From NCBI GenBank assembly GCA_948745425.1, contig CAPZDM010000029.1, positions 1 to 20,235 of the forward strand: DNA of 20,235 nucleotides, in the 5' to 3' direction. The notes beneath the pieces were generated by a model. The model was not told the DNA's origin. It saw nothing but the letters and a program-made list of their open reading frames with translations, and made no database searches. Origin of the DNA: an uncultured Clostridia bacterium (GTDB taxonomy: Bacteria > Bacillota > Clostridia > TANB77 > CAG-508). Both the position numbers and the translations under genes were made by a program. Shown piece by piece: positions 1 through 8,081 of the stretch. How positions within the stretch are numbered: position 1 is the stretch's first letter; each line of letters opens with the position of its first letter.

Positions 1-67
1 GGTATCTTATTTTTTATATTTTTATTTTCCCCGAATATATTTTACACTAACTAAAATCGCACATTGA

Positions 68-113
68 GGACGTAAAAAACGTGCAAATTGAAATTGCACG
101 TTTTTTTACGTCC
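68..113. terminator. Bidirectional intrinsic terminator downstream of spoIIR
   Basis: Long hairpin: an arm beginning GGACGT at 68 and running to 86 pairs with 94-113, with one bulged base. A-run and T-run lie inside the stem, so it can terminate in either direction. It lies about 30 bp past the spoIIR stop codon. Confidence 0.75.
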
Positions 114-143
114 CCGATGTGTGCCTTGCCTTGGGGCAATTCA

Positions 144-785
144 TTATTTCTTGGCGAACGTATTCTTAAAATTCTCAAAAAATTCTACAAATTTAAACTT
201 AACATCAAACTCTGTTGAGCTACCAGAAATTAATTCATATTCCTCATCAGGTAAACTTTCTTCTAAAGCCTCTTTAGACTGTTCAGGAACGACACCAGAA
301 GAAACATCTACAAAACATAAAGGAGGAAACATTACACACCACCAATTCTTACCTTTAGCATCCCCAATAGAAACCCTTAAAGCATCATAATATCCAGCAG
401 GCAAGGATATATCACCATAATTCTTTGTAGGGAAAGTGAAATTACCAATCTCAACATTAACAATATAATTGTAACCATTCTCATAAACAGTATTTTGTGC
501 AACAGAGTTAAAATTATATAAATTTTCAGAAACAATCCTCATAGTCTCTTCCTTTGAAGATATATTGGTATCTACCAAAGTATTCATATATTCTAAAACT
601 TTATCCCTAACAATATATTTTAAATTTTGATCTTCGCTAGAGTCACTATTTGCAATTACATGTAATCTAAAAACAGAAGAAGAAATATTAGAAGAAACAG
701 CAGAGACATAAGAATTTGCACAAATAGTTATATAAATAAATAATAAAAATAAAATAACAAAAGCAGTAAAAATATTTTTTTTCAT
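144..785 (-). CDS. spoIIR: Stage II sporulation protein R (SpoIIR)
   Basis: A 213-aa secreted signalling protein. In the known family SpoIIR is made in the forespore under sigma-F, exported to the intermembrane space, and triggers SpoIIGA to process pro-sigma-E in the mother cell. Residues about 5-28 form a hydrophobic export signal or anchor. The family hallmarks are visible: FRLHVIANSDS near residue 39 followed by DQNLKYIVRDKVL, and the block LPAGYYDALRVSIG then NWWCVMFPPLCFVD around residues 128-162. Length matches the family. A GGAAAGGG ribosome site lies upstream of the ATG. It is transcribed alone toward the strong hairpin at 68-113. It establishes that the organism can form endospores. 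Confidence 0.93.
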   Translation of the reverse strand: MKKNIFTAFVILFLLFIYITICANSYVSAVSSNISSSVFRLHVIANSDSSEDQNLKYIVRDKVLEYMNTLVDTNISSKEETMRIVSENLYNFNSVAQNTVYENGYNYIVNVEIGNFTFPTKNYGDISLPAGYYDALRVSIGDAKGKNWWCVMFPPLCFVDVSSGVVPEQSKEALEESLPDEEYELISGSSTEFDVKFKFVEFFENFKNTFAKK

Positions 786-827
786 AAAATCAACCCTTTC
801 CTAATATGTAAAAAATTGTATAAGATG

Positions 828-855
828 ATTATTTCCAGAAAAAGAAATATTATAC
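828..855 (-). promoter_or_regulatory. Possible sigma-F promoter of spoIIR
   Basis: On the minus strand GTATA (851-855) is followed after 14 bp by GGAAATAAT (828-836), which resembles the sigma-F pattern (GYWTA and GGnnAnAnT). The spacer is a little short. spoIIR is sigma-F controlled in Bacillus subtilis, which raises plausibility. Confidence 0.35.
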
Positions 856-1019
856 AAAAATCATAAAAGTTAATTTTAAGGATTAACAAATAATCATAAA
901 AATACAATATAAAAATACCCAAAAATAAAAATATAGAAAAAAATAGAAACAAAGAACAAAAAACAGAGATAAACATACGGAAATGTCGAAAAGAAATATA
1001 TAAAAAAACAAATAAAGGG

Positions 1020-1048
1020 TTGACTGATGAATAAAATGGTGGTAGAAT
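1020..1048 (+). promoter_or_regulatory. Sigma-A promoter of the 1078 gene
   Basis: TTGACT (1020-1025), 17-bp spacer, TAGAAT (1043-1048). The predicted start near 1055 leaves a short leader with AGGAGGG at 1064-1070, 7 bp before the ATG. Confidence 0.75.
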
Positions 1049-1077
1049 TTTCCAGTAAAACATAGGAGGGATTACAA

Positions 1078-1629
1078 ATGATTTTTAGAGATTATATAAG
1101 AAAAACATGTGGATTTTATGTGAGTGAATTTCATTTAGTAACAATGTTATTACCACATATAGTAACAAAAGTAGAAAAAGGTGTAAAAATCGGAACTATA
1201 TTAAATAACAATATAAGACAGGAAATAAGACAACTTATATCAAAATTAAATATAAATGATATTGTAAAAGCAAAAGTATTAAATATAAATTGGAATGGAG
1301 TAGAAGAAATAGACTTTAGCTATATTAAAGAATATATGGAAGAAATAATAAAAGATAATAATGAGATAGAAATAATAATAAATGGAACCAAAGAAAAAAT
1401 AGATGAAGTAAATAAAAATATCGAATATTGGTCAGATATGAATATTGATAAAATAAAAGGAATAAACATTAATATAATTAATTGCTATGAGGTATCTGAA
1501 TTCAATAGTAATATAAACTCTATTTTAAATGAACATGAGTATATTATTAATACATCAGGAGAATATCCAGTAGAATCAATGTTTGAGGCACATAAAGGAG
1601 ACAAAGAGGAAAGAAGAGAGGCAATTTAA
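1078..1629 (+). CDS. Unknown cytoplasmic protein, 183 aa
   Basis: I do not recognise this family. The start is well supported: a consensus sigma-A promoter at 1020-1048 and AGGAGGG 7 bp before the ATG. The protein has no signal peptide or membrane segment. It is rich in Ile, Asn, Glu and Lys, with a predicted alternation of helix and strand: an N-terminal part to about residue 40, then a charged middle with EEIDFSYIKEYMEEII, and a C-terminal acidic/basic tail KGDKEERREAI. It is divergent from spoIIR and followed by galU, which has its own promoter, so it is probably monocistronic. No function is proposed. Confidence 0.75.
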   Translation: MIFRDYIRKTCGFYVSEFHLVTMLLPHIVTKVEKGVKIGTILNNNIRQEIRQLISKLNINDIVKAKVLNINWNGVEEIDFSYIKEYMEEIIKDNNEIEIIINGTKEKIDEVNKNIEYWSDMNIDKIKGININIINCYEVSEFNSNINSILNEHEYIINTSGEYPVESMFEAHKGDKEERREAI

Positions 1630-1663
1630 TTTGTAATAATATGTAATATAATAGAAATTATTG

Positions 1664-1692
1664 TTGACAAATTATTAAATTTGGTATACGAT
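1664..1692 (+). promoter_or_regulatory. Sigma-A promoter of galU
   Basis: Perfect -35 TTGACA (1664-1669), 17-bp spacer, -10-like TACGAT (1687-1692) overlapping TATACG. The -10 is weak, so the exact register is uncertain. Confidence 0.6.
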
Positions 1693-1739
1693 GACATAGC
1701 AAAAAACTAAAATATTCTAACATAATAGGAGGAATTAAA

Positions 1740-2609
1740 ATGAGCGTTAGAAAAGCAGTTATACCAATTGCTGGATTTGCCACAAGATTTTTACCTGCAT
1801 GTAAATCAGTTCCTAAATGTATGTTGACTATATTGGATAAACCAATAATACAATATATTGTTGACGAAGCCGTTCAATCAGGAATAGAAGAAATAGTAAT
1901 GGTAATAGGAAGAAAAAAAGAAGTTGTTCAAGATTATTTTGAAGAAGATGAAGAATTAAAGAAATTTTTAATCGAAAGAAATAAAGAAAAATTTATACCA
2001 CTTATTACAGATATATCACATGGAGCAAAAATTCACTTTATAGAACAAGATGGTGGAGCAAAAGGATTAGGCCATGCAATATATCAAGCAAAAGATATAA
2101 TAGGAAATGAACCATTTGCAATACTTTATGGTGATGTTGTATTTCATGGAGAAAAGCCATGTCTAAAAGAAATTATAGAAAAACATGAAGAATGTGGAGG
2201 CTCTGTAATAGGAGTAGAAAAAGTAGATTGGAAAGATGTACCTAGATATGGAAATGTATCAGGAGTACAAATATCTGATGGTTTCTACAAAGCAGAAAAA
2301 CTACAAGAAAAACCACAGATATCAGAAACAAAGTCAAATTTAGCAATTTCAGACAGACATATTCTAATGCCACAAATATTTGAATACTTAGCAAACACAA
2401 AACCAGGTCAAGGTGGAGAAATACAGGTAACAGATGCATATAATGCAATGGTAGATACAAAAGAAGGTGTATATGCATATGATTATAAAAGCAAGAGATT
2501 TGACTCAGGAGATAAACTAGGATTTGTAATGGCAGCAGTAGACGAGACTTTAAATAGACCAGAACTAAGAGAGCCATTTATAAAATTCTTAAAAGGACTA
2601 GATATATAA
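1740..2609 (+). CDS. galU: Divergent UTP-glucose-1-phosphate uridylyltransferase (GalU-like)
   Basis: A 289-aa nucleotidyltransferase of the GalU/GtaB family, which makes UDP-glucose from UTP and glucose-1-phosphate. The layout is that of GalU: N-terminal nucleotide-binding loop, DKPIIQYIVDEAVQSGIEEI, PFAILYGDV, a late EKP lysine motif (LQEKP), GGEIQVTDA and RFDSGDKLGF near the end. Several usually invariant positions differ: the loop reads GFATRFLP where the family has GxGTRxLP, PKCM replaces PKEM, and LYGDVVF replaces LLGDDIV. So it is a diverged paralogue whose substrate or activity may differ. AGGAGG sits 7 bp before the ATG. The downstream phosphoglucomutase would supply glucose-1-phosphate, which supports a sugar-nucleotide role. 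Confidence 0.85.
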   Translation: MSVRKAVIPIAGFATRFLPACKSVPKCMLTILDKPIIQYIVDEAVQSGIEEIVMVIGRKKEVVQDYFEEDEELKKFLIERNKEKFIPLITDISHGAKIHFIEQDGGAKGLGHAIYQAKDIIGNEPFAILYGDVVFHGEKPCLKEIIEKHEECGGSVIGVEKVDWKDVPRYGNVSGVQISDGFYKAEKLQEKPQISETKSNLAISDRHILMPQIFEYLANTKPGQGGEIQVTDAYNAMVDTKEGVYAYDYKSKRFDSGDKLGFVMAAVDETLNRPELREPFIKFLKGLDI

Positions 2610-2624
2610 AAATATAATTTATGG

Positions 2625-2644
2625 GGGCACATAAAAATGTGTCC
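2625..2644 (+). terminator. Hairpin after galU, weak terminator
   Basis: GGGCACAT (2625-2632) pairs with ATGTGTCC (2637-2644) around an AAAA loop, with one G-U pair. The following bases are TAATTTAAT, a weak U-tract. Confidence 0.5.
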
Positions 2645-2658
2645 TAATTTAATAGCTA

Positions 2659-2756
2659 AGTTCAAATGATAAAAATATGCATTTTAATGAATTTTGAACG
2701 AAATTCTGTGCAATGGAGTGAACTTTCATTAAATAAATATTTTTATTATTTGAACT
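2659..2756. repeat. 98-bp imperfect inverted repeat in the phosphoglucomutase leader
   Basis: A 20-base end beginning AGTTCAAATGAT (2659-2678) is matched in inverse by 2737-2756 with one difference (G-U in RNA). The pairing continues inward through TTTAATGAA, giving a stem of about 30 bp. It ends 20 bp before the next ATG, so it would sit in the leader. It could be a MITE-like insertion or a structured leader. No coding function is seen. Confidence 0.6.
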
Positions 2757-2775
2757 AATATAAAAGGAGGAAAAT

Positions 2776-4533
2776 ATGAATTATAAAGAAAGATATGAAG
2801 AATGGTTAAATAACCCAAATTTTGGAGGGGAAGTAAAAAAAGAACTTGAAAGTATAAAGAATAATGAAAAAGAAATAGAGGACAGATTTTATAAAGACTT
2901 AGAATTTGGAACAGCAGGATTAAGAGGAATTGTTGGATATGGAACAAACAGAATGAATAAATACACTGTAGGAAAAGCTACATTAGGACTTGCAGAGTTT
3001 ATAATAAAAAATAATGGACAAAACAGAGGAGTTGCTATAGCATATGATTGTAGACATATGTCAAAAGAATTCAGTGAAGAAACAGCATTAATCTTAAACT
3101 CCAAAGGAATAAAAACATATATATTCGGCGAATTAAGACCTACACCAGAATTATCATTTGCAGTAAGACAACTAAAATGTATATCAGGAATAGTAATAAC
3201 AGCAAGCCATAATCCACCAGAATATAATGGATATAAAGTATATTGGGAAGATGGAGCACAAATAATAGATCCAATAGATGAAGGAATTATAAATGAAGTA
3301 AACAAAATTACAGACTACTCAAAAATAACAATGATGAACAAGCAAGAAGCCATAGAAAAAGGATTATATAATGTAATAGGAAAAGAAATAGATGATAAAT
3401 ATATAGAAGAAATAAAGAAAAATATATTAAATCAACAAGCAATAAAAGACCAAGCAGAAAAACTAAAAATAGTATACACACCATTACATGGAACAGGTTC
3501 AAAACTTGCAACAAGAATATTATCAGAAATAGGCTTTAAGAAAGTATACACAGTAGAAGAACAAATGATACCAGATGGAGATTTTCCAACAGTAGAATAT
3601 CCAAATCCAGAAGACCCCAAAGCCTTCAAACTAGCAATAGAACTAGCAAGGAAAGTAGAGGCAGATATAATACTCGCAAATGACCCAGATGCAGATAGAG
3701 AAGGAATGTTTGTAAGAGACAATAATGGAGAATACGTAAGATTTAATGGGAACATGACAAGTTTATTAATAGCAGAATACTTATTTTCACAAATGAAAGA
3801 AAAAAATGAGCTACCAGAAAATGGGGCAATGATAAAAACTATAGTATCATCAAACTTAACAGAGGCAATAGCAAAAGAATACAAACTAAAATTGTTCAAA
3901 ACATTAACAGGATTTAAACATATGGCAAAAATAATGAGAGAAAACGAAACTGATAATAAATATAAAATATTATTTTCATATGAAGAGAGCTTTGGATGTA
4001 TAATAGGAACACATGTAAGAGACAAAGACGGAATAGTAGCAATAATGAGCCTTTGCGAGTTGTCTGCATACTATAAAAACAAAGGAATAAGTGTATATGA
4101 TCAAATGCAAAACATCTATAAAAAATATGGATACTACCTAGAAGACCAATATACAATAACAATAAAAGGAGCAGAAGGAGCAATAAAAATAAAAGAAATA
4201 ATGGAAAAAATAAGAAACAACCCACCAAAAGAAATAGGAAAACATAATATAATATCAATATCTGATTATCAACAAAAGAAATATATAAACTTACAAACAG
4301 GAGAAGAGAAAGCCACTGAACTGCCAAAATCAAATGTGTTATACTACGAACTAGAAAATGATAACTGGTGTTGCATACGTCCATCAGGAACAGAACCAAA
4401 AATAAAAATATACTTTGGAATAAAAGCAGGGAGTCATGAAGAAGCACAAAAAGAATTAGATAAATTAAAAAATGCTATGATAAAAATAGCCCAATGTAAA
4501 GGCTTCGAAGAAATTGCAAGAAACCTCCTTTAA
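2776..4533 (+). CDS. pgcA: Phosphoglucomutase / phosphomannomutase (PgcA type)
   Basis: A 585-aa alpha-D-phosphohexomutase that interconverts glucose-1-phosphate and glucose-6-phosphate in the cytoplasm. All four signature loops are present: the catalytic phosphoserine loop TASHNPPEYNGYK near residue 140, the metal-binding loop NDPDADREG near 305, the sugar-binding loop SYEESFGCIIGTH near 400, and the phosphate-binding loop RPSGTEPKIKIYF near 535. The N-terminal FGTAGLRG motif fits the PgcA branch (about 580 aa) rather than the short GlmM branch. AAGGAGGA lies 7 bp before the ATG. Its last codons and its TAA lie inside a palindromic repeat (4522-4632). It works with the upstream GalU-like enzyme toward UDP-glucose. 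Confidence 0.94.
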   Translation: MNYKERYEEWLNNPNFGGEVKKELESIKNNEKEIEDRFYKDLEFGTAGLRGIVGYGTNRMNKYTVGKATLGLAEFIIKNNGQNRGVAIAYDCRHMSKEFSEETALILNSKGIKTYIFGELRPTPELSFAVRQLKCISGIVITASHNPPEYNGYKVYWEDGAQIIDPIDEGIINEVNKITDYSKITMMNKQEAIEKGLYNVIGKEIDDKYIEEIKKNILNQQAIKDQAEKLKIVYTPLHGTGSKLATRILSEIGFKKVYTVEEQMIPDGDFPTVEYPNPEDPKAFKLAIELARKVEADIILANDPDADREGMFVRDNNGEYVRFNGNMTSLLIAEYLFSQMKEKNELPENGAMIKTIVSSNLTEAIAKEYKLKLFKTLTGFKHMAKIMRENETDNKYKILFSYEESFGCIIGTHVRDKDGIVAIMSLCELSAYYKNKGISVYDQMQNIYKKYGYYLEDQYTITIKGAEGAIKIKEIMEKIRNNPPKEIGKHNIISISDYQQKKYINLQTGEEKATELPKSNVLYYELENDNWCCIRPSGTEPKIKIYFGIKAGSHEEAQKELDKLKNAMIKIAQCKGFEEIARNLL

Positions 4534-4632
4534 CAAGGGAGGTGGCAAGGCGGAGCCTTGACGGAGGGTTCTTAAAAGCATATAAAAGAACCCCCAGTCC
4601 ACTTCGTGGCCAGCCCCCTTATTAAAGGGGCT
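4522..4632. repeat. Palindromic mobile-type element (MITE/REP-like) at the end of pgcA
   Basis: About 111 bp with near-perfect overall dyad symmetry. The left end reads AACCTCCTTTAACAAGGGAG and the right end, inverted, reads AGCCCCTTTAATAAGGGGG. Both halves reach inward through GTGGC-type hairpins to the central inverted GGGTTCTT / AAGAACCC. It has much higher GC than its surroundings. From memory, similar palindromes are common in gut Clostridia genomes. It supplies the pgcA stop codon and could also act as a terminator. Confidence 0.7.
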
Positions 4633-4718
4633 CTAGAGCTGGTTCACAGAAGGTTAGGCTTTCAATATTTACTAAAACCATTAACTAGTATATGAATGCC
4701 AAATAATTATACAACCCC

Positions 4719-4747
4719 TTGAAAATAAAAAGAAAATATAATATAAT
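4719..4747 (+). promoter_or_regulatory. Sigma-A promoter of tRNA-Arg (and probably tadA)
   Basis: TTGAAA (4719-4724), 17-bp spacer, perfect TATAAT (4742-4747). Transcription would start about 6 bp before the mature tRNA. The same box pair precedes the SRP RNA. Confidence 0.8.
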
Positions 4748-4759
4748 AGGCAAGTAAAT

Positions 4760-4835
4760 GTGCTCATAGCTTAGCTGGATAGAGCAGTTGCCTCCTAAGC
4801 AACCGATGGCCGTTCGAGTCGGCCTGGGCACACCA
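4760..4835 (+). tRNA. tRNA-Arg (anticodon CCT)
   Basis: Full cloverleaf. The acceptor GTGCTCA pairs with TGGGCAC, the D-stem is GCTT/GAGC, and the anticodon stem GTTGC/GCAAC encloses loop CTCCTAA (7 bases, anticodon CCT, reads AGG). The variable loop is CGAT, and the T-arm is GGCCG TTCGAGT CGGCC. Discriminator A and an encoded CCA follow. The tadA start codon follows the CCA by 19 bp with no terminator between, so the two probably share a transcript. Confidence 0.95.
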
Positions 4836-4854
4836 AATATAAAAAGGAGAATTC

Positions 4855-5322
4855 ATGGAAGAAAAAGATAAATTCATGAAAGAAGCGATAAAAGAAGCAA
4901 AAAAAGCATATGAAAAACAAGAAGTCCCAATAGGAGCAGTAATAGTTAAAGATGGGAAAATAATAGCAAGAGGACGCAATCAAAAAGAAGAAAAAAGAGA
5001 TACGACCATGCATGCAGAAATAATAGCAATAAAAAAAGCAAGCAAAAAAATAGGAGCATGGAGACTAAATGGATGTGAAATGTATGTAACCTTAGAACCA
5101 TGTCCAATGTGTGCAGGAGCAATAGTAAATGCAAGACTAGACAAAATATATATAGGAACAATGGATGAAAAAAATGGAGCATGTGGTTCAGTAACAAATG
5201 TATTAGAAGAATATAAACAAAATTATAAAGTAGAAAAAAAAATTAATATACACCAAAAAGAATGTGAAGAAATAATAAAGAAATTTTTCAAAGAATTAAG
5301 AAAAAAGACTGTAAAGAAATAA
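4855..5322 (+). CDS. tadA: tRNA-specific adenosine deaminase TadA
   Basis: A 155-aa zinc deaminase. TadA converts A34 to inosine in tRNA-Arg(ACG), so that one tRNA reads CGU, CGC and CGA; CGG is not read by inosine. The cytidine-deaminase-fold motifs are clear: EVPIGAVIV near residue 22, HAE near 53 (zinc His and catalytic Glu), and PCPMCAGAI near 83 (two zinc Cys). Length is normal for the bacterial enzyme. AAAGGAG lies about 7 bp before the ATG. The gene directly follows a tRNA-Arg and has no promoter of its own, so it is probably made from the tRNA promoter. The link to Arg codon decoding matters given the CGG sites in this window. Confidence 0.95.
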   Translation: MEEKDKFMKEAIKEAKKAYEKQEVPIGAVIVKDGKIIARGRNQKEEKRDTTMHAEIIAIKKASKKIGAWRLNGCEMYVTLEPCPMCAGAIVNARLDKIYIGTMDEKNGACGSVTNVLEEYKQNYKVEKKINIHQKECEEIIKKFFKELRKKTVKK

Positions 5323-5375
5323 TGTGTTATCCATAAAAATATATAAATATAAAAAACAAAGGAGACTAAAAACAC

Positions 5376-6128
5376 ATGCAAGATCAAATAATAAAAAAGA
5401 TAATACGAATATTCATTGCTATACTTATAACTATTCTAATAGCAACAATAATAGCATTATTAATATTAAAATACAATGTAGAAGGAGAAGACAACTTACC
5501 CTTTGAACTATCAAAAATAATGGTAATAAGTACAGGAGAAGGAACAGATATAAAAGAAGAACAAACAGAAAGTAAATGGAATTTAAAGATAGCACAAAAC
5601 AATGATGTATACCTAGAAATACTAAAAAATAAAAACTATGAAGAAATAGAAATAATAGATAAAATAATAATAGACAATTTACAGATAGTAGAAACACCCA
5701 AAATTGGAACTATAAAGCTATATAAACCTACACAAAAGGAAAATATAACATATGAAAATACTGAAGAAAATGAAATAAAAGAAGCTCTAGAATACACAGG
5801 GAAAGAAGTCTCTAGTATAAAAAACTTAGAGATAGCGAATCAAGGTGGGCTAATATTATTTAGATATGCAATAGAAGATTTAGGTACATATACATCAGAT
5901 AATGATGAAGTTAAACATGATGGAACAATATTAAAATCACAGAATATAGAATATGAAGATATACAATGCAAAATATCATTTGATTTATCAATAAAACTAA
6001 AATCAGAATTAATATATACAGGAACAGTGATATTAGATTTACCAGCAGGTAATATAATAGAAGAGGGAACATCTCATTATGAAAAGGTTGAACTAAAAGA
6101 TATAATTTTTAGAAGAAATTTAAGGTAA
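5376..6128 (+). CDS. Membrane-anchored protein of unknown function, 250 aa
   Basis: I do not recognise the family. Residues about 7-32 are a single hydrophobic segment preceded by Lys and Arg, so the protein is probably anchored with the rest outside. The outer part is rich in Glu, Ile and Lys, has repeated short strands, and ends with a segment containing GTVILDLPAG followed by KVELKDIIFRRN. AAAGGAG (5358-5364) lies 11 bp before the ATG. An alternative downstream start is unlikely because it would lose the membrane segment. It sits between tadA and the SRP RNA on the same strand and may be co-transcribed with tadA. Confidence 0.75.
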   Translation: MQDQIIKKIIRIFIAILITILIATIIALLILKYNVEGEDNLPFELSKIMVISTGEGTDIKEEQTESKWNLKIAQNNDVYLEILKNKNYEEIEIIDKIIIDNLQIVETPKIGTIKLYKPTQKENITYENTEENEIKEALEYTGKEVSSIKNLEIANQGGLILFRYAIEDLGTYTSDNDEVKHDGTILKSQNIEYEDIQCKISFDLSIKLKSELIYTGTVILDLPAGNIIEEGTSHYEKVELKDIIFRRNLR

Positions 6129-6133
6129 AAATA

Positions 6134-6162
6134 TTGAAAAAAATACAAATAAGATGTATAAT
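6134..6162 (+). promoter_or_regulatory. Sigma-A promoter of the SRP RNA
   Basis: TTGAAA (6134-6139), 17-bp spacer, perfect TATAAT (6157-6162). The predicted start is near 6169. Confidence 0.8.
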
Positions 6163-6169
6163 AGTATAA

Positions 6170-6302
6170 GTTTAAAAATCTAACTCTTGTATGGAGAGTA
6201 GATTTCAATAAAAAGCTATGAATCTCGTCAGGTTCGGAAGAAAGCAGCGATAAGTAGTGCATTTATGTGAAGTGTACTTTCCATGGAGGAGTTAGATTTT
6301 TT
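6170..6302 (+). ncRNA. ffs: Signal recognition particle RNA (small bacterial type)
   Basis: Positions 6227-6248 carry the SRP domain IV signature GTCAGG...CGGAAG...AAGCAGC with a GGAA tetraloop. The two base pairs closing the loop differ from the common sequence but still pair (TTC/GAA for TCC/GGA). The 5' TCTAACTC pairs with the 3' GAGTTAGA, followed by a T-run at 6297-6302 that terminates transcription. It lacks the long Alu domain of Bacillus scRNA, so it is the short type. The position just before dnaX is the usual one in Firmicutes. Confidence 0.93.
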
Positions 6303-6325
6303 ATATTAATATAAAGGGGGCATAT

Positions 6326-8033
6326 ATGGCATATACAGCATTATACAGAGCATTTAGGCCAAAAACCTTCCAAGAAGTAGTTGGACAAGAACATATAAAA
6401 ACAACTCTAAAAAATCAGATAAAAACAGGAAGGGTAGGACATGCATATCTCTTAAATGGAACAAGAGGAACAGGAAAAACATCAATAGCAAAAATCCTTG
6501 CAAGAGCAGTAAATTGTGAAAACCCTAAAGATCGGAGAACCATGCAACGAATGCGAAATATGTAAAGCAATATTAGATGGCTCACTAACAGATGTTGTAG
6601 AAATGGATGCAGCATCAAACAATAGTGTAGAAGACATTAGGGAAATTAGAAATGAAGTAAACTTCTTGCCAACACGTGCAAAATACAGAATATACATAAT
6701 AGATGAGGTGCACATGCTATCAACAGGGGCATTTAATGCATTATTAAAAACATTAGAAGAACCACCAGAGCATGTGAAATTCATATTAGCAACAACAGAG
6801 CCACAAAAACTACCAGCAACAATACTTTCAAGATGTCAAAGATTTGATTTCAAAAAAATACCAAACGAGAACATAGCAAAAAGGTTAAAAATGGTATGTG
6901 AAAAAAGCAATGTGGAAATAAATGAAGAAGCACTAAATCTAATAGCAGTATTATCAGAAGGAGCTATGAGAGATGCCCTAAGCATATTAGAAAGATGTAT
7001 ACAAGATGGAGAAAGCAATATCGATGTAGATAAAATAAAAGACTTAGTAGGTATTCCTAAATTAATATTTGTTCGCAACACTATAGAAGCAATAATTAAT
7101 AGCAATGTAGAAAAGGCAATAGAAGAAATAGATAATGTCATAAATGAAGGAAAAGACATAACAAACTTCTTATGGGAAATGATAAAATACACAAAAGACA
7201 TTTTAATTGTTAAAGTTGGAAGAAAGTTAGAAATATATAGTGATGAAGAAATAGCACAAATAAATAAAATAGCAGAAAACACAACCAAGGACAGACTGTT
7301 AAAAATAATATTTAAACTTTCTGAAATGGAAAACAAAATAAAACAATCATCACAAAAAACAATAATTTTCCAAACAGGAATAATAAACTTATGTGTTAAT
7401 GAAGAAACAAAAGGATTAGAAGAAAGAATAAAAGAACTAGAAACTAAAATTCAAAAAGGAATTACAAATAATATAAAGCAGGCAGAAAACAACATACTTA
7501 GTAATGCAAACATTATAAATAAAGATATACCGAAGGAAACACCAATAAACAAGAGTGAAAATAAAACTGTAGAACAGACCATTAAAGATACATCAAATAA
7601 GGAAAAAACAAATAAGAAAGAGGAAAAACAAACTATATCTACAGAAAACTTAAAATCACAGGAGTTTTGGCCAGATATATTAAAACAACTAAAAAGCAAT
7701 GGAAAAGTCATGATATATGCGAATTTGATTAACTCAAGAGCAGTAGAATTAAATGATATGACAATAGGAGTAGAATTTCCAAGTGGACTAAATGATTTTA
7801 GAAAGCAATTACTAGAACAAAATGAAAATCGCAAAGAAGTTGAAAAACTAGTATCTATAGCATGTGGAAAAGAAATGCAAATAAAATACATAGATAAACC
7901 AGCTAAAAATAATGTAGTGACAAATAAAAAGATAGACAAAACAAGTAAGCCAAAGGAAGAGGCAAAAAATAATGCGAATTCCTTAGAAGACTTAGAAGAT
8001 TTAGGAATAAACATTAATTATATAGATGAATAA
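6326..8033 (+). CDS. dnaX: DNA polymerase III subunit gamma/tau, requires a +1 frameshift
   Basis: Clamp-loader ATPase, essential for replication. The first frame (6326-6532) gives MAYTALYRAFRPKTF, the Walker A loop GTRGTGKTS and the first zinc Cys in VNCENPKD. It would then hit a stop at 6563. Reading resumes one base later at 6534 with GEPCNECEICKAI, completing the zinc module. The Walker B region IYIIDEVHML, the sensor LATTEPQKLPATILSRCQRF and a charged tau-like C-terminal tail follow. Skipping C6533 gives 568 aa, normal for Firmicutes. The zero-frame codon at the site is CGG. The rest of the ORF (499 codons) is intact, so gene decay is unlikely. AAAGGGGG lies 5 bp before the ATG; the SRP RNA is upstream and ybaB-recR downstream, the classic order. 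Confidence 0.93.
6530..6536 (+). other. +1 frameshift site in dnaX (GAT C GGA)
   Basis: Zero frame reads AAA GAT CGG AGA; the conserved protein needs AAA GAT GGA GAA. The extra base is C6533. The next zero-frame stop is TAA at 6563-6565. No A/T homopolymer or SD-like stimulator is seen just upstream. Confidence 0.8.
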
Positions 8034-8081
8034 TAGGTTTAAACAATTAAAAAATGTAAATTACTAAAAAGGAGGATAAAA

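Noticed and set aside
782..1063. 93-codon minus-strand ORF ending in overlap with the spoIIR start
   Set aside because: It is Phe/Leu/Ile-rich only because the strand is T-rich, has no ribosome site at either possible start, and covers the promoter of the 1078 gene.
4764..5013. Minus-strand ORFs over the tRNA and tadA
   Set aside because: They are mirror frames of a tRNA and of a conserved enzyme.
7600..7640. A-rich run in dnaX as a classic -1 slippery site for gamma production
   Set aside because: A-runs are everywhere in this AT-rich sequence, and I see neither a good heptamer with a stimulatory hairpin nor a -1 stop at a fitting place.
6326..8033. dnaX and ypeB as pseudogenes
   Set aside because: dnaX is essential, and all sequence after each break is intact and conserved. 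The same CGG-A context at each break argues against random decay.
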